From: Pseudomonadota bacterium | Lineage (GTDB): Bacteria; Pseudomonadota; Gammaproteobacteria; Burkholderiales; Burkholderiaceae_C | Direction: 5' to 3' | Length of the DNA stretch: 58,069 nt | NCBI GenBank assembly: GCA_022566735.1 | Contig: JADFIG010000021.1 | Span: 1-58,069, forward strand | Shown here: in pieces, positions 42,351 through 51,557 of the stretch | Layout: each line of letters begins with the position of its first letter | Numbering within the stretch: position 1 is the stretch's first letter | Position numbers and translations under genes: made by a program | Notes under the pieces: model-generated | What the model saw: the letters and a program-made list of their open reading frames with translations, nothing else | Databases searched by the model: none | Told to the model about the DNA's origin: nothing

Positions 42351-44003
42351 ATGCCTCAAGCTCAGGACGCCCAGCGCTCAGCCCCGTTGCCCGTTGTCAT
42401 CATCGGAGCCGGCCTCGCGGGCCTGACCGTGGCCCTGCACCTGGCCGAAACGCAGCCCGTCATCGTGCTGGCCAAGCGCCAGCTGGAAGAAGCGGCCACG
42501 GCCTGGGCCCAGGGCGGCATCGTGGGTGTGCTGGGCAGCGACGACAGCATCGAATCCCATGTGCGCGACACCCAGGAGGCCGGCGCCGGCCTGGTCGATG
42601 AGCGCACCGCCGAGTTCATCGCCCGCCACAGTGCCGAGGCCGTCGAGTGGCTGGTGGCGCGCGGCGTGCCCTTCTCGCCCGACCCGGAAGGCCCGCTCGG
42701 TCTGCACCTGACCCGCGAAGGCGGCCATGCCGTGCGCCGCATCGCGCACGCGGCCGATGCCACCGGCAAGGCCATCCACGACGTGCTGCTCGACGAGGTC
42801 AAGCGCCACCCCAACATCTCGCTGCGCGAGAAGTGGATGGCCATCGACCTCATCACCCACCGCCACCTCAAGCGCTCGGCCCAGGATGCCTTCACGCCCG
42901 ACGCGGGGCGCTGCCACGGTGTCTACGCCCTGGACATTGCCAACGGCAAGGTGGAAACGCTGCACGCGGCCGCCGTGGTGCTGGCCTCGGGCGGCGTGGG
43001 CAAGGTCTACCGCTACACCAGCAACCCCGACACCTCCACCGGCGACGGCATCGCCATGGCCTGGCGCGCGGGTTGCCGCGTGGCCAACATGGAGTTCATC
43101 CAGTTCCACCCGACCTGCCTGTACCACCCGCAGGAGCGCAGCTTCCTCATCACCGAGGCCCTGCGCGGCGAGGGCGGCATCCTGCGCCTGCCCGATGGCA
43201 CCCGCTTCATGCCGGCCCACGACGAGCGCGGCGAGCTGGCCCCGCGCGACATCGTGGCCCGCGCCATCGACTTCGAGATGAAGAAGCACGGCCTGGACCA
43301 CGTCTGGCTGGACGCCACCCACCTCGGTGAGGCCTTCCTGCGCGAGCACTTCCCGACCATCTTCGCGCGCTGCCTTTCGCTGGGCATCGACATCAGCCAG
43401 CAGCCGATCCCGGTGGTGCCGGCGGCGCACTACACCTGCGGCGGCGTGGTCACCGACCTGCATGGCCGCACCGACCTGCCCGGCCTGTATGCCGTGGGCG
43501 AGACCACCTACACCGGCCTGCACGGCGCCAACCGCCTGGCCAGCAACTCGCTGCTGGAGTGCGTGGTGCTGGGCCGCACCTGCGCCGACGACATCCAGGC
43601 CAACCTGCCGGAGACGGCACCGAAGCTGCCCGGCTGGGACGAAAGCCAGGTGACCGATGCCGACGAGGAGGTCGTCATTGCCCACAACTGGGACGAGCTG
43701 CGCCTGCTGATGTGGAACTACGTGGGCATCGTGCGGACCACGCGCCGCCTGGAGCGCGCTCTGCACCGCATCAAGCTGCTGCGCCAGGAGATCGACGAGT
43801 ACTACGCCGCCTTCCGCGTCAGCCGCGACCTGCTGGAGCTGCGCAACCTGGTCGACTGCGCCGAGCTCATCGTGCGCTCGGCCCTGTCACGCCAGGAAAG
43901 CCGCGGCCTGCATTTCAGCCGCGACTACCCGCGCACCCTGCCGGTGAGCTTCCCCACCATCCTCAGCAAGAAGCCCAAGCGCAAGGACGCCTGGCTGCCC
44001 TGA
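42351..44003 (+). CDS. nadB: L-aspartate oxidase
   Basis: A 550-residue flavoprotein that oxidises aspartate to iminoaspartate, the first step of de novo NAD synthesis. The FAD motif is [17 protein letters not shown]. Further signatures are [70 protein letters not shown] and [20 protein letters not shown]. The C-terminal helical domain is intact. It is transcribed toward the convergent comFB-like, nadC and nadA genes, which supply the rest of the pathway. Confidence 0.96.
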   Translation: MPQAQDAQRSAPLPVVIIGAGLAGLTVALHLAETQPVIVLAKRQLEEAATAWAQGGIVGVLGSDDSIESHVRDTQEAGAGLVDERTAEFIARHSAEAVEWLVARGVPFSPDPEGPLGLHLTREGGHAVRRIAHAADATGKAIHDVLLDEVKRHPNISLREKWMAIDLITHRHLKRSAQDAFTPDAGRCHGVYALDIANGKVETLHAAAVVLASGGVGKVYRYTSNPDTSTGDGIAMAWRAGCRVANMEFIQFHPTCLYHPQERSFLITEALRGEGGILRLPDGTRFMPAHDERGELAPRDIVARAIDFEMKKHGLDHVWLDATHLGEAFLREHFPTIFARCLSLGIDISQQPIPVVPAAHYTCGGVVTDLHGRTDLPGLYAVGETTYTGLHGANRLASNSLLECVVLGRTCADDIQANLPETAPKLPGWDESQVTDADEEVVIAHNWDELRLLMWNYVGIVRTTRRLERALHRIKLLRQEIDEYYAAFRVSRDLLELRNLVDCAELIVRSALSRQESRGLHFSRDYPRTLPVSFPTILSKKPKRKDAWLP

Positions 44004-44038
44004 CGGCCCCGACCCGGCATGCAACGTGCATCCGGCGG

Positions 44039-44323
44039 TCATCTCCTCGCCCGCATCGCGTAGCGCGCCTGCACGAACTCGAAGGCGTAGACCACGGCGT
44101 CGTGGATCAGCTGCTCGCTGTCCTGGCGCTCCTTCTCGGTCATGTGGAAGGCCAGGTCCACCTGGTGGCGGATGTAGCGCGGCGGCAGCCGGTTGAGCGC
44201 CACGCAGGCCACATCGGGCAGGTGGTCCTGCGTCAGCAGCGGGTAGGCCGGCGCGAGATCCGTCACCAGGCTCACGACCTGTTGCTCGTAGTAGTTGTGG
44301 ATCGCGGTGAAGTCGGCGGGCAT
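44039..44323 (-). CDS. ComFB-like small protein
   Basis: A 94-residue protein resembling the late competence protein ComFB family. It has an N-terminal helix IHNYYEQQVVSLVTDLAPAYP, then a DVACVALNRLPPRYIRH segment, which is the most typical ComFB pattern, and a charged C-terminal helix. In other bacteria ComFB-domain proteins are found in cyclic-nucleotide signalling and near competence genes; a biochemical role here is not established. It lies between nadB and nadC on the nadC strand, 95 bases after the nadC stop. Confidence 0.7.
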   Translation of the reverse strand: MPADFTAIHNYYEQQVVSLVTDLAPAYPLLTQDHLPDVACVALNRLPPRYIRHQVDLAFHMTEKERQDSEQLIHDAVVYAFEFVQARYAMRARR

Positions 44324-44418
44324 GGCTCGGTCTGTGGATCGACGGGCTGCGCCAGTGTCGCCCAGGGCGGGCGGGCTGTGGCGTGAAAATGCGGCAAGTC
44401 GGTGTTCGGGCAGGGCAC

Positions 44419-45327
44419 TCAGGCCGGAGCCTTGCCCAGCACGCGCATCGAGAAGTCCACGGCCTTGACGTCCTTGGTCAGCTTGCCGATCGAGATGCGG
44501 TCCACGCCGGTGGCCGCGATGCCGCGCAGCTGCTCCATGGTCACGCCACCCGACACCTCCAGCAGGGCGCGGCCCTGGGCCAGGTGCTGGTTGATGTGCA
44601 CGGCCTCGCGCATCATCTCCAGGTCGAAGTTGTCCAGCAGCACGCTGACGGCGTCGGCGGCCAGGGCTTCGCGCAGCTGCGCCAGCGTCTCGACCTCGAC
44701 CTGGATGGTGATCTGCTCGCGCAGGGGCGAGGCCTGGGCGGCCACCAGGGCCTGGGCACTGCGCAGGGCCGCCGTGACCGAGCCGGCCGCGGCGATGTGG
44801 TTTTCCTTGATGAGGATGCCGTCGTACAGGGCCAGGCGCTGGTTGGCGCCGCCGCCCACGCGCACGGCGTATTTCTGCGCCAGGCGCAGGCCGGGCAGGG
44901 TCTTGCGGGTGTCCAGCACCGCGCAGCCCCGCGGGTTGGGCGAGGCGCGCTCGATGGCCTTCATGTGGCGGAAGGTCTGGGTGGCCACGGCCGACAGCGT
45001 CTGCAGGAAGTTCATGCTCGGGCGCTCGGCCGTCAGCAGGGCACGGGCGTCGGCCTGGATGTGGCAGACCGCCGTGTCGGCGTGCATGAGGTCGCCTTCG
45101 TCGTAGGCCCAGTCGATGGTCGCGCTCGGATCCAGCTTGAAGATGCAGGCTTCGAACCAGTCGCGACCGCACAGCACGGCTTCCTCGCGCACCAGCAGGC
45201 GGGCCTGCACGCGCTCCTTGGCGGGCACCAGCTGCGCGGTCCAGTCGCACATGCCCACGTCCTCGAACAAGGCGTCATGGACGTTGCGGGCGCGGGCTTC
45301 TTCGAGGGTTTCGTTGTGGTCGAACAT
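44419..45327 (-). CDS. nadC: Nicotinate-nucleotide pyrophosphorylase (carboxylating)
   Basis: A 302-residue quinolinate phosphoribosyltransferase. It converts quinolinate and PRPP to nicotinate mononucleotide. Motifs are SMNFLQTLSAVATQT, DTRKTLPGLRLAQKYAVRVGG, NQRLALYDGILIKENHIAAAG, VLLDNFDLEMM and EVSGGVTMEQLRGIAATGVDRISIG. ATG 45327 is 63 bases from the nadA stop. nadA and nadC are probably co-transcribed. Confidence 0.96.
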   Translation of the reverse strand: MFDHNETLEEARARNVHDALFEDVGMCDWTAQLVPAKERVQARLLVREEAVLCGRDWFEACIFKLDPSATIDWAYDEGDLMHADTAVCHIQADARALLTAERPSMNFLQTLSAVATQTFRHMKAIERASPNPRGCAVLDTRKTLPGLRLAQKYAVRVGGGANQRLALYDGILIKENHIAAAGSVTAALRSAQALVAAQASPLREQITIQVEVETLAQLREALAADAVSVLLDNFDLEMMREAVHINQHLAQGRALLEVSGGVTMEQLRGIAATGVDRISIGKLTKDVKAVDFSMRVLGKAPA

Positions 45328-45390
45328 GGCGGTGGGGCGTGACAGGGCGGAACGTCGGGTGGGGTGACGAAGAGGCCGGTGCGTCGGGGC

Positions 45391-46521
45391 TCAGGCCGCG
45401 CCCACATTGGGCACGAAGCCCTGGGCCGGCTTGGCGATGGCGGCGGGGTTCTTCGCCACGAAGGCCAGCATGCGGTCGATGCAGCCGTGGGCCTTGACGC
45501 GGGTGGCTTCATCGACGGTGATTTCGCCCGTGCCCTTTTCCAGGCAGTCGAGCACGCCCTGCAGGCCGTTCATGGCCATCCAGGGGCAGTGGGCGCAGCT
45601 CTTGCAGGTGGCGCTGTTGCCCGCCGTGGGGGCTTCGATCAGCACTTTGGTGGGCGCCATCTGGCGCATGCGGTGCAGGATGCCGTTGTCGGTGGCCACG
45701 ATGAACTCGGGCGCGTCGGACTCGACCACCGCCTTGAGCAACTGCGAGGTCGAGCCCACCACATCGGCCTGGGCCACGACGCTTTCGGGCGATTCGGGGT
45801 GCACCAGCACGAGGGCGTGGGGGTGGTCTTTTTTCAGCAGGTTCAGCTCCAGGCCTTTGAACTCGTCGTGGACGATGCAGGCGCCGTTCCACATCAGCAT
45901 GTCGGCGCCGGTTTCCTTCTGGATGTAGCGGCCCAGGTGGCGGTCGGGGGCCCACAGGATCTTCTCGCCCTGGTCCTTGAGGTGCTGGACGATGGCCAGC
46001 GCGCAGGAGCTCGTCACCATCCAGTCGGCACGGGCCTTCACGGCGGCGCTGGTGTTGGCATAGACCACGACCTTGCGGTCGGGGTGGGCGTCGCAGAACC
46101 TGGCGAAATCGTCGGCCGGGCAGCCGAGGTCGAGCGAGCAGGTCGCGTCCAGGTCGGGCATCAGCACGGTCTTGTGCGGCGAGAGGATCTTGGCCGATTC
46201 GCCCATGAACTTCACGCCGGCGACGATCAGCGTCTGCGCGGCATGGTCACGGCCGAAGCGGGCCATCTCCAGCGAGTCGGAGACGCAGCCGCCGGTTGCC
46301 AGGGCCAGGTCCTGCAGGTCGCCATCGACGTAGTAATGCGCCACCAGCACGGCGTTGCGGGCCTTGAGCAGCTCGGCGATGCGCGCCTTGGCCGCTGCCT
46401 TGGCTGCGGGGCTCAGCGGCGCGGGCACGCGGGCCCAGGCGTGGGCGGTGCAGGTGGCGCCGCTGGCGTCCTGCAGGTCGTAGTCGTAGCTGACGGTGCT
46501 GGCAGTGCTGGGGGTGTTCAT
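45391..46521 (-). CDS. nadA: Quinolinate synthase
   Basis: A 376-residue 4Fe-4S enzyme that condenses iminoaspartate with dihydroxyacetone phosphate to quinolinate. Motifs are [49 protein letters not shown] and [11 protein letters not shown] with a cluster cysteine. Others are the [19 protein letters not shown] segment and [15 protein letters not shown] with another cluster cysteine. ATG 46521 was chosen because the longer frame adds only proline-rich sequence. Confidence 0.96.
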   Translation of the reverse strand: MNTPSTASTVSYDYDLQDASGATCTAHAWARVPAPLSPAAKAAAKARIAELLKARNAVLVAHYYVDGDLQDLALATGGCVSDSLEMARFGRDHAAQTLIVAGVKFMGESAKILSPHKTVLMPDLDATCSLDLGCPADDFARFCDAHPDRKVVVYANTSAAVKARADWMVTSSCALAIVQHLKDQGEKILWAPDRHLGRYIQKETGADMLMWNGACIVHDEFKGLELNLLKKDHPHALVLVHPESPESVVAQADVVGSTSQLLKAVVESDAPEFIVATDNGILHRMRQMAPTKVLIEAPTAGNSATCKSCAHCPWMAMNGLQGVLDCLEKGTGEITVDEATRVKAHGCIDRMLAFVAKNPAAIAKPAQGFVPNVGAA

Positions 46522-46635
46522 GGCAGTGCGGGGCGATGCAGGTGGCGATGCAGGTGGGGGTGGCAGGCCGGGATGCAAGCGGTGTGGTGCGTGGGCTCGC
46601 GCACAAAGGCAGGGGGGCGGTGCGCGGGGGTGTGC

Positions 46636-47436
46636 TCAGTGCCCTGCTGGCGGCTGTGGGGGATGCAACTGGGCCGGTCGGTGGGGCCGCGAGGGCGGGG
46701 GCTGCGCCTTGCGCAGGCGGCGTGCATCCAGCCAGCGTACCAGTTCGCAGGACAACCACACCGCGTAGAAGGCAAAGACGATGTCGCTGAGGTAGTGACC
46801 TCCCTGCATGATGCGTCCGGTGCCGACGGCGCTGCCGGCGATCAGGCCGACCAGCAGCCAGCGTCGCCGCGTGGCCGCGCCGCCGGTCAGGCCCAGGGCC
46901 ATGAGCGCAAAGCCCGTGGCGGCGTGGCTGCTGACGAAGCTGCGGTGGCGCTCCGGGTTGTCGCCCGGGGTGAAGGGGCCGTGGAAAGGCTCGCTGCCGC
47001 CGAAGATGTCGGTCTGCACCGGCCGGGGGCGGCCCACGGTGTTCTTCAGCACGCCTTCGATGAGCAGGCCCGGGCCCAGCAGCGCTGCACACACGAACAC
47101 GACCGACAGGTGCCGCCAGGGGCCGCGGCAGCGGCTGGCCTGCCCGGTGCGGCCCAGGGCCTCCAGGCCTCGCCCCAGCCAGGATGCGAGCAGCGCGTGC
47201 GCCAGCATCACCACGAACAGGATGCGGCCCAGGGTGGGGGTCCAGTCGTACAGTGCCCGCACCAACGGGTCCTGCGCGCGGAAGAAGCCGCGGGCCGGAT
47301 CGAAATAGTTCGCCGACACCAGCAAGTCCAGCCCGGGGAACTTGGCGTAGACGGCCAGTGCAAAGAACAGGCTGGCCCACAGCAGCCGGGTGGCCATGCC
47401 GTCGTCTTCTTCGGCCGCGTCGTGCGAGGGGGTCAT
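46636..47436 (-). CDS. PAP2-family membrane phosphatase
   Basis: A 266-residue membrane protein with about six hydrophobic segments and the PAP2 phosphatase motifs KNTVGRPRP, SSHAATGF, and GTGRIMQGGHYLSDIVFA. These motifs carry the catalytic histidines. Relatives remove phosphate from lipid A, phosphatidylglycerol phosphate or undecaprenyl diphosphate. It starts 11 bases from the stop of the GT39-type gene, which suggests a joint role in lipid-linked sugar metabolism. The C-terminal 20 residues are proline-rich. Confidence 0.85.
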   Translation of the reverse strand: MTPSHDAAEEDDGMATRLLWASLFFALAVYAKFPGLDLLVSANYFDPARGFFRAQDPLVRALYDWTPTLGRILFVVMLAHALLASWLGRGLEALGRTGQASRCRGPWRHLSVVFVCAALLGPGLLIEGVLKNTVGRPRPVQTDIFGGSEPFHGPFTPGDNPERHRSFVSSHAATGFALMALGLTGGAATRRRWLLVGLIAGSAVGTGRIMQGGHYLSDIVFAFYAVWLSCELVRWLDARRLRKAQPPPSRPHRPAQLHPPQPPAGH

Positions 47437-47446
47437 GGGCCGGGCG

Positions 47447-49204
47447 TCAAGGGTTGGCGGGCGTGGCCAGGTCGGACGGGCCGCCGCTTTGTTCCGCGTA
47501 GGTGTGCTGGTCGTAGCCCAGGAAGCCGCGCAGGAAGAACAGGTGCAGCTCGATCTTGCGGTTGGCCGTCACAGGCACCACGGTCGAGGCCATGGGCCGC
47601 ACGGTGGCGAAGCGCTGGGTGATGTGCTCCGGGCGGGGCGAGCTGGTCACCAGCAGCACGTCCTGGCCGATGCGGTTGGGCAGGCTGCGCGTCAGCTCGT
47701 AGTGGTTGTTGCGCAGGCCCTTGGGGTTCCAGTAGAGCGTCTGCACCTGCTTGCCGCGCCAGTTGTAGGCGGCCTGGGTGATCAACAGGCGCTGGTCGGC
47801 CAGCACGGGCAGGCCGCTCACCACGGGGTCGTCCAGGGCCGGGGCCAGCTCGGCAAAGGCCTCTTGCCAGCCGCGCATGCGCCACATCGCGTCCAGGTAG
47901 TGCGGCACGGGGCCGGGCGCCACATCCCGCACGTGCATGACGACGGCCGTCAGCAGCAGGTTGCCGCCCATGGCGATGGCCAGCCAGCGGTGCGGGCGCG
48001 GTGCGGCCAGGGGGATCAGCGGCGGGCTCAGCAAGGTGGCGATCAACAAGGTCAGGCCGACCATGGCCGGCGCCGCCCAGTTGAGGTTGGCATCGGCATA
48101 CAGCGCCTGGCCCACGGCCAGCAGCAGCAAGGGCGCGCTCAAGGCCCACAGGAAGCGGCGGCTCGTCACCGAGGCCAGGTAGTAGGCCGACGAGCGCGCG
48201 ACGGGGCGGGCGGGCGCACCGCCTGCCGCGCGCCCCAGTGTCGACTGCTGCGTGCTGGCCGCCCACTGGCTGCGCGGCGCCACGGCCTGAGCGGTGTCCG
48301 CATGGCGAGATCGCCAGGCCAGCCACACAGCCACGACGACCAGCACCGGGCCCAGCATCAGCATCTGGCCTGTGGCGAACTCCAGCGCCGACAGCAGGCC
48401 ACCGTTGCGGCCCGACTGCGTGGTCAATTCGGCCGTGTGTTGCAGTGTGGGAAAGCCATTGTGCGCGTTCCACCACAGGTTGGGCGACAGGACCAGCAGC
48501 GCCAGTGCGATGCTCACCCACGGCCCCGGTCGCAGCAGGCCGCGGCGCGGCCCGTGCACGGCCCACAGCGTCCACAGCGCGGTCAGCGAGAAGGCCGCCA
48601 TCGTGTACTTGCTCATCAGGCCCAGTCCGCAGGCCAGGCCCAGGCCCACCCAGTAAGGCATGCGGTTGGTGACCTGGGCGCGCCACAGCATCCAGCTGGC
48701 CGCCGTCCAGCACAGCAGCAGCGGAGCATCGGTGCTGGCAAACAGGCCCATGGCGCCCACCATCGGCAGGGTCAGGAAGAGGGCACCCGCCACGATGCCG
48801 GTGCGCACGCCGCTGCTGGTCGGCCACAGGGCGCGCGCAAAGCCCGCCATCAGCAGTGCCGTCAGCGGGTAGAGCAGCATGGTCACCAGCTTGACGCCGA
48901 CGATGCCGTTGCCAAACAGGTGGGTGCTCAGCCAGATCAGGCCGGCGATCATCGGCGGCTTGGAGTAGTAGCCCCAGGCCAGGTGGCGTGACCAGTCCCA
49001 GTACTGGGCCTCGTCGAAGAACAGCGAGATGCCGCTTTGTCCGACCAGCCAGATCCGGTAGGCCAGCAACACCACCGCGAAGGCCAGCAGCTTCCACAGG
49101 CGCGGCCCCCAGATGGCCGGCCAGCGCTGCGCAGGCGCGCGGGCTGCGGTGCGGGCGGCCTGGTCGTCGGTGGGGGCCGTGGGGGCGGTGGAGCGCTCGG
49201 TCAT
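47447..49204 (-). CDS. Membrane glycosyltransferase, GT39/ArnT-like
   Basis: A 585-residue PMT_2-type transferase with about 11 transmembrane helices. The first luminal loop has the catalytic acid region ISLFFDEAQYWDWSRHLAWGYYSKPPMIA, as in ArnT and other enzymes that use polyprenyl-phosphate sugars. A C-terminal periplasmic domain covers about 440-585. An alanine- and arginine-rich insertion (about 300-335) interrupts the helices. It follows a GT2 gene and precedes a PAP2 gene, the classical set for making a polyprenyl-phosphate sugar and moving it to an outer acceptor. The acceptor is not known. Confidence 0.85.
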   Translation of the reverse strand: MTERSTAPTAPTDDQAARTAARAPAQRWPAIWGPRLWKLLAFAVVLLAYRIWLVGQSGISLFFDEAQYWDWSRHLAWGYYSKPPMIAGLIWLSTHLFGNGIVGVKLVTMLLYPLTALLMAGFARALWPTSSGVRTGIVAGALFLTLPMVGAMGLFASTDAPLLLCWTAASWMLWRAQVTNRMPYWVGLGLACGLGLMSKYTMAAFSLTALWTLWAVHGPRRGLLRPGPWVSIALALLVLSPNLWWNAHNGFPTLQHTAELTTQSGRNGGLLSALEFATGQMLMLGPVLVVVAVWLAWRSRHADTAQAVAPRSQWAASTQQSTLGRAAGGAPARPVARSSAYYLASVTSRRFLWALSAPLLLLAVGQALYADANLNWAAPAMVGLTLLIATLLSPPLIPLAAPRPHRWLAIAMGGNLLLTAVVMHVRDVAPGPVPHYLDAMWRMRGWQEAFAELAPALDDPVVSGLPVLADQRLLITQAAYNWRGKQVQTLYWNPKGLRNNHYELTRSLPNRIGQDVLLVTSSPRPEHITQRFATVRPMASTVVPVTANRKIELHLFFLRGFLGYDQHTYAEQSGGPSDLATPANP

Positions 49205-49269
49205 GGTCGGGTCAGCACGTCGTGGGCGAAGACGCCGGTCTCATCCCGTGCGTCGTCCGTGGATGCCGC

Positions 49270-50313
49270 TCAGTGCGGCTGATGCCAGGCGGATTCTGCC
49301 GGCAGTTGCGGGCCCTTGCTGGTGTGGTACGGCGCGACTTCGCCCCGGTCGTAGTAGATGCGGATGAGCAACTCGGCCAGCACACCGGTGGTCAGGAACT
49401 GCAGGCCGCCCAGCACACAGAAGAAGCCCAGCCACAGCAGCGGGCGTCCGCCGATCTGCTCGCCGAACATCTTCAGCACCGCCAGGTAGCTCAGGATGGC
49501 CCCGCCCAGCAGGCCGATGCCCAGGCCCAGGCCGCCGAAGAAGTGGCCCGGACGGCCCGAGAAGCGCAGGAAGAAGTTGACGGCCAGCAGGTCCAGCACC
49601 ACGCGCAGCGTGCGCGAGATGCCGTATTTCGACTCGCCGCGCGTGCGCGCGTGGTGGCTCACCGGCTCCTCGGCCATGCGGGCCGGCGAGGTCACGGTGG
49701 CCATCCAGGCCGGGATGAAGCGGTGCATCTCTCCGTACAGGCTCACGCGCTTGAGCACGCTGGCGCGGTAGGCCTTGAGGCTGCAGCCCAGGTCCTGGAA
49801 CTCCAGTTGCGTGATCTTGCGGATCAGGCGGTTGGCGATGCGCGAAGGCACCTTGCGCAGCCACAGGCCATCCTGGCGGTTCTGGCGCCAGCCGGCCACC
49901 AGGTCGAGGTCCTCGCGCAGCAGGCGGGCCACCAGCTTGGGGATGTCCTTGGGGTCGTTCTGCAGGTCGCCGTCCAGCGTCACGATGACGTCACCGCGCG
50001 CCGCGTCGATGCCGGCCTGCATGGCCGCCGTCTGGCGGAAGTTGCGCCACAGGTGGATGGGGCGCACGTGCGGGCCGCGCAGGCGGGCCTGCTCGTCCAG
50101 GGCCTGTTGCGTGCCATCGCGGCTGCCGTCGTTGACGATCAGCAGCTCCCAGGGGAAGGGGTAGCCGTCCAGGGCCTCGTGCACCGCGGTCACGAAAGGC
50201 CCGACGTTGTCGACCTCGTTGTACATCGGCACCACGATGGACAGGCGGTGGTCCGGCACCGGACCGCTGGCCTGGGGGGAAACCGTGGTCGAAGGGGTCG
50301 CAAGGGTGTTCAT
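49270..50313 (-). CDS. GT2 glycosyltransferase, DPM1/ArnC/GtrB-like
   Basis: A 347-residue membrane-anchored glycosyltransferase. The GT-A domain has LSIVVPMYNEVDNV, LIVNDGSRDGT, TLDGDLQNDP (DxD motif) and an R-x-N-RQDGLWLRKV segment. Two C-terminal transmembrane helices lie at about 250-320. Enzymes of this class charge polyprenyl phosphate with a sugar from a nucleotide donor at the inner membrane. The adjacent GT39-type enzyme would use the product. Confidence 0.9.
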   Translation of the reverse strand: MNTLATPSTTVSPQASGPVPDHRLSIVVPMYNEVDNVGPFVTAVHEALDGYPFPWELLIVNDGSRDGTQQALDEQARLRGPHVRPIHLWRNFRQTAAMQAGIDAARGDVIVTLDGDLQNDPKDIPKLVARLLREDLDLVAGWRQNRQDGLWLRKVPSRIANRLIRKITQLEFQDLGCSLKAYRASVLKRVSLYGEMHRFIPAWMATVTSPARMAEEPVSHHARTRGESKYGISRTLRVVLDLLAVNFFLRFSGRPGHFFGGLGLGIGLLGGAILSYLAVLKMFGEQIGGRPLLWLGFFCVLGGLQFLTTGVLAELLIRIYYDRGEVAPYHTSKGPQLPAESAWHQPH

Positions 50314-50340
50314 TGACTTCTCTTTCTCGTCGGATGCGGC

Positions 50341-51384
50341 TCAGGCGCGCGCGCGGCCCAGGGGCAGGCCCTTGGACGACCGGCTCAGCCACAAGGCCGT
50401 CAGGCCTGCCAGGACGGCGCACAGCAGGAAACACAGGTGCAGCGCCAAGGCCGCGCTGATGGCCTGGGACAGGGCGGGCGAGCCTGCCGGCAGGCCGGTG
50501 GCCATGCCCACCCACACGCCGGCCTCGTAGGTGCCGAAACCTGCGGGGCCCTGCAGGGGCACGATGGCCGCCAATTCTCCTCCCAAAGCGCCGGCCCAGG
50601 CCTGCACCCAGGTGGCGCCGGTGATGGCCGACAGCAGCCAGGCGCCAGCCGCCAGCTTCAGCGCCCAGTTGGCCAGGGTCAGCAACCAGGCTGTCGGGCG
50701 GTGGTGGGCGGGTTCCAGCAGCGCATGACGCAAGCGGGAGAGGTGGCCGCGCCAGCCCGCGGCGCTTTCATCGATGTCTTGCGGGTGGCCGGCAAACCAG
50801 CGCTGCAGGCCCTGGGTCAGCGCCACCCAGCCCAGCACCAGGGCGAGCAGGCCCGCGCCACGCCAGCCCAGCGGCAGCCCGGGCCACAGCAGCAGGCCCA
50901 GCAGCACCAGCACGCTGAGGTCCTGCAGGCGCATCCACAGCAGGCAGGCCACGGCGCGCGGCACGGGGTAATGCAGCTCGCGCGCGGCCAGCCACGGGAA
51001 GCTCAGCTCGCCGGCGCGCATGGGCAGCAGGTTCACCGCCGCGTTGTGCATGAGGATGACGCGCAGCGCATCGGTGCGCAGGCCCAGCCAGCGGCGCGCC
51101 GCCTGGTGGTGGGCATCGAGGTCGAGCACCACCTGCAGCCGCGCCGAGCGCAGGCCGTAGCTGCCCAGCAAACCCAGCAAGGTCAGCGCCCAGGTCAGCA
51201 GGGAGGGCCGTGCCAGCGCGGCCAGGGCCTCGTCCAGGGGCGTGCTGTGCAGCAGCCAGCCCAGCAGCGCCAGCCCCAGCGTCCAGGCCAGCGCCATCTT
51301 CAGGCGCGAGCGCGGCCGCTGCGGTTCGGCAGCGGTGTCGTCTGGCGGCAGGTCGGGGCCGGGGTCGCGATGGTGGTCAGGCAC
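50341..51384 (-). CDS. Flippase-like lysylphosphatidylglycerol synthase-type membrane protein (UPF0104)
   Basis: A protein of about 347 residues with eight or so transmembrane helices. Family features are SYGLRSARLQVVL, MHNAAVNLLPMRAGELSFPWLA and VPLQGPAGFGTYEAGVWVG. The family includes the membrane part of MprF and candidate lipid or glycolipid translocators. No ATG fits: GTG 51384 is used here, TTG 51495 and ATG 51297 are alternatives. It lies 27 bases from the GT2 gene and likely begins this operon, after the terminator at 51495-51516. Confidence 0.75.
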   Translation of the reverse strand: MPDHHRDPGPDLPPDDTAAEPQRPRSRLKMALAWTLGLALLGWLLHSTPLDEALAALARPSLLTWALTLLGLLGSYGLRSARLQVVLDLDAHHQAARRWLGLRTDALRVILMHNAAVNLLPMRAGELSFPWLAARELHYPVPRAVACLLWMRLQDLSVLVLLGLLLWPGLPLGWRGAGLLALVLGWVALTQGLQRWFAGHPQDIDESAAGWRGHLSRLRHALLEPAHHRPTAWLLTLANWALKLAAGAWLLSAITGATWVQAWAGALGGELAAIVPLQGPAGFGTYEAGVWVGMATGLPAGSPALSQAISAALALHLCFLLCAVLAGLTALWLSRSSKGLPLGRARA

Positions 51385-51479
51385 GAAAACAGGGGAATGG
51401 GTCGGAGGCGAAGGCGGGATTGTCTCGCATTTGGTCTTGCATTTGCGCGTGGCCGGCAGACGCCTTCTGCCCAGCCGAG

Positions 51480-51516
51480 GAAAAGCCAAAAGCAAAAGCG
51501 GGCCGAAGCCCGCTTT
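51480..51516 (-). terminator. Intrinsic terminator after the sugar transferase gene
   Basis: Perfect 9-base arms AAAGCGGGC (51495-51503) and GCCCGCTTT (51508-51516) have a TTCG tetraloop on the minus strand. They are followed by TTTTGCTTTTGGCTTTTCC. A stable stem plus T-rich tail makes this the clearest terminator in the window. It separates the sugar transferase from the downstream flippase-like gene. Confidence 0.85.
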
Positions 51517-51557
51517 GGGAGACCGGCGGCCAGGCGCCGCGTGGCCGGGGACTCACC

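Noticed and set aside
45364..47622. Plus-strand open frame of about 750 codons opposite nadA and the PAP2 gene
   Set aside because: Antisense to two recognised genes; no domain and no start signals.
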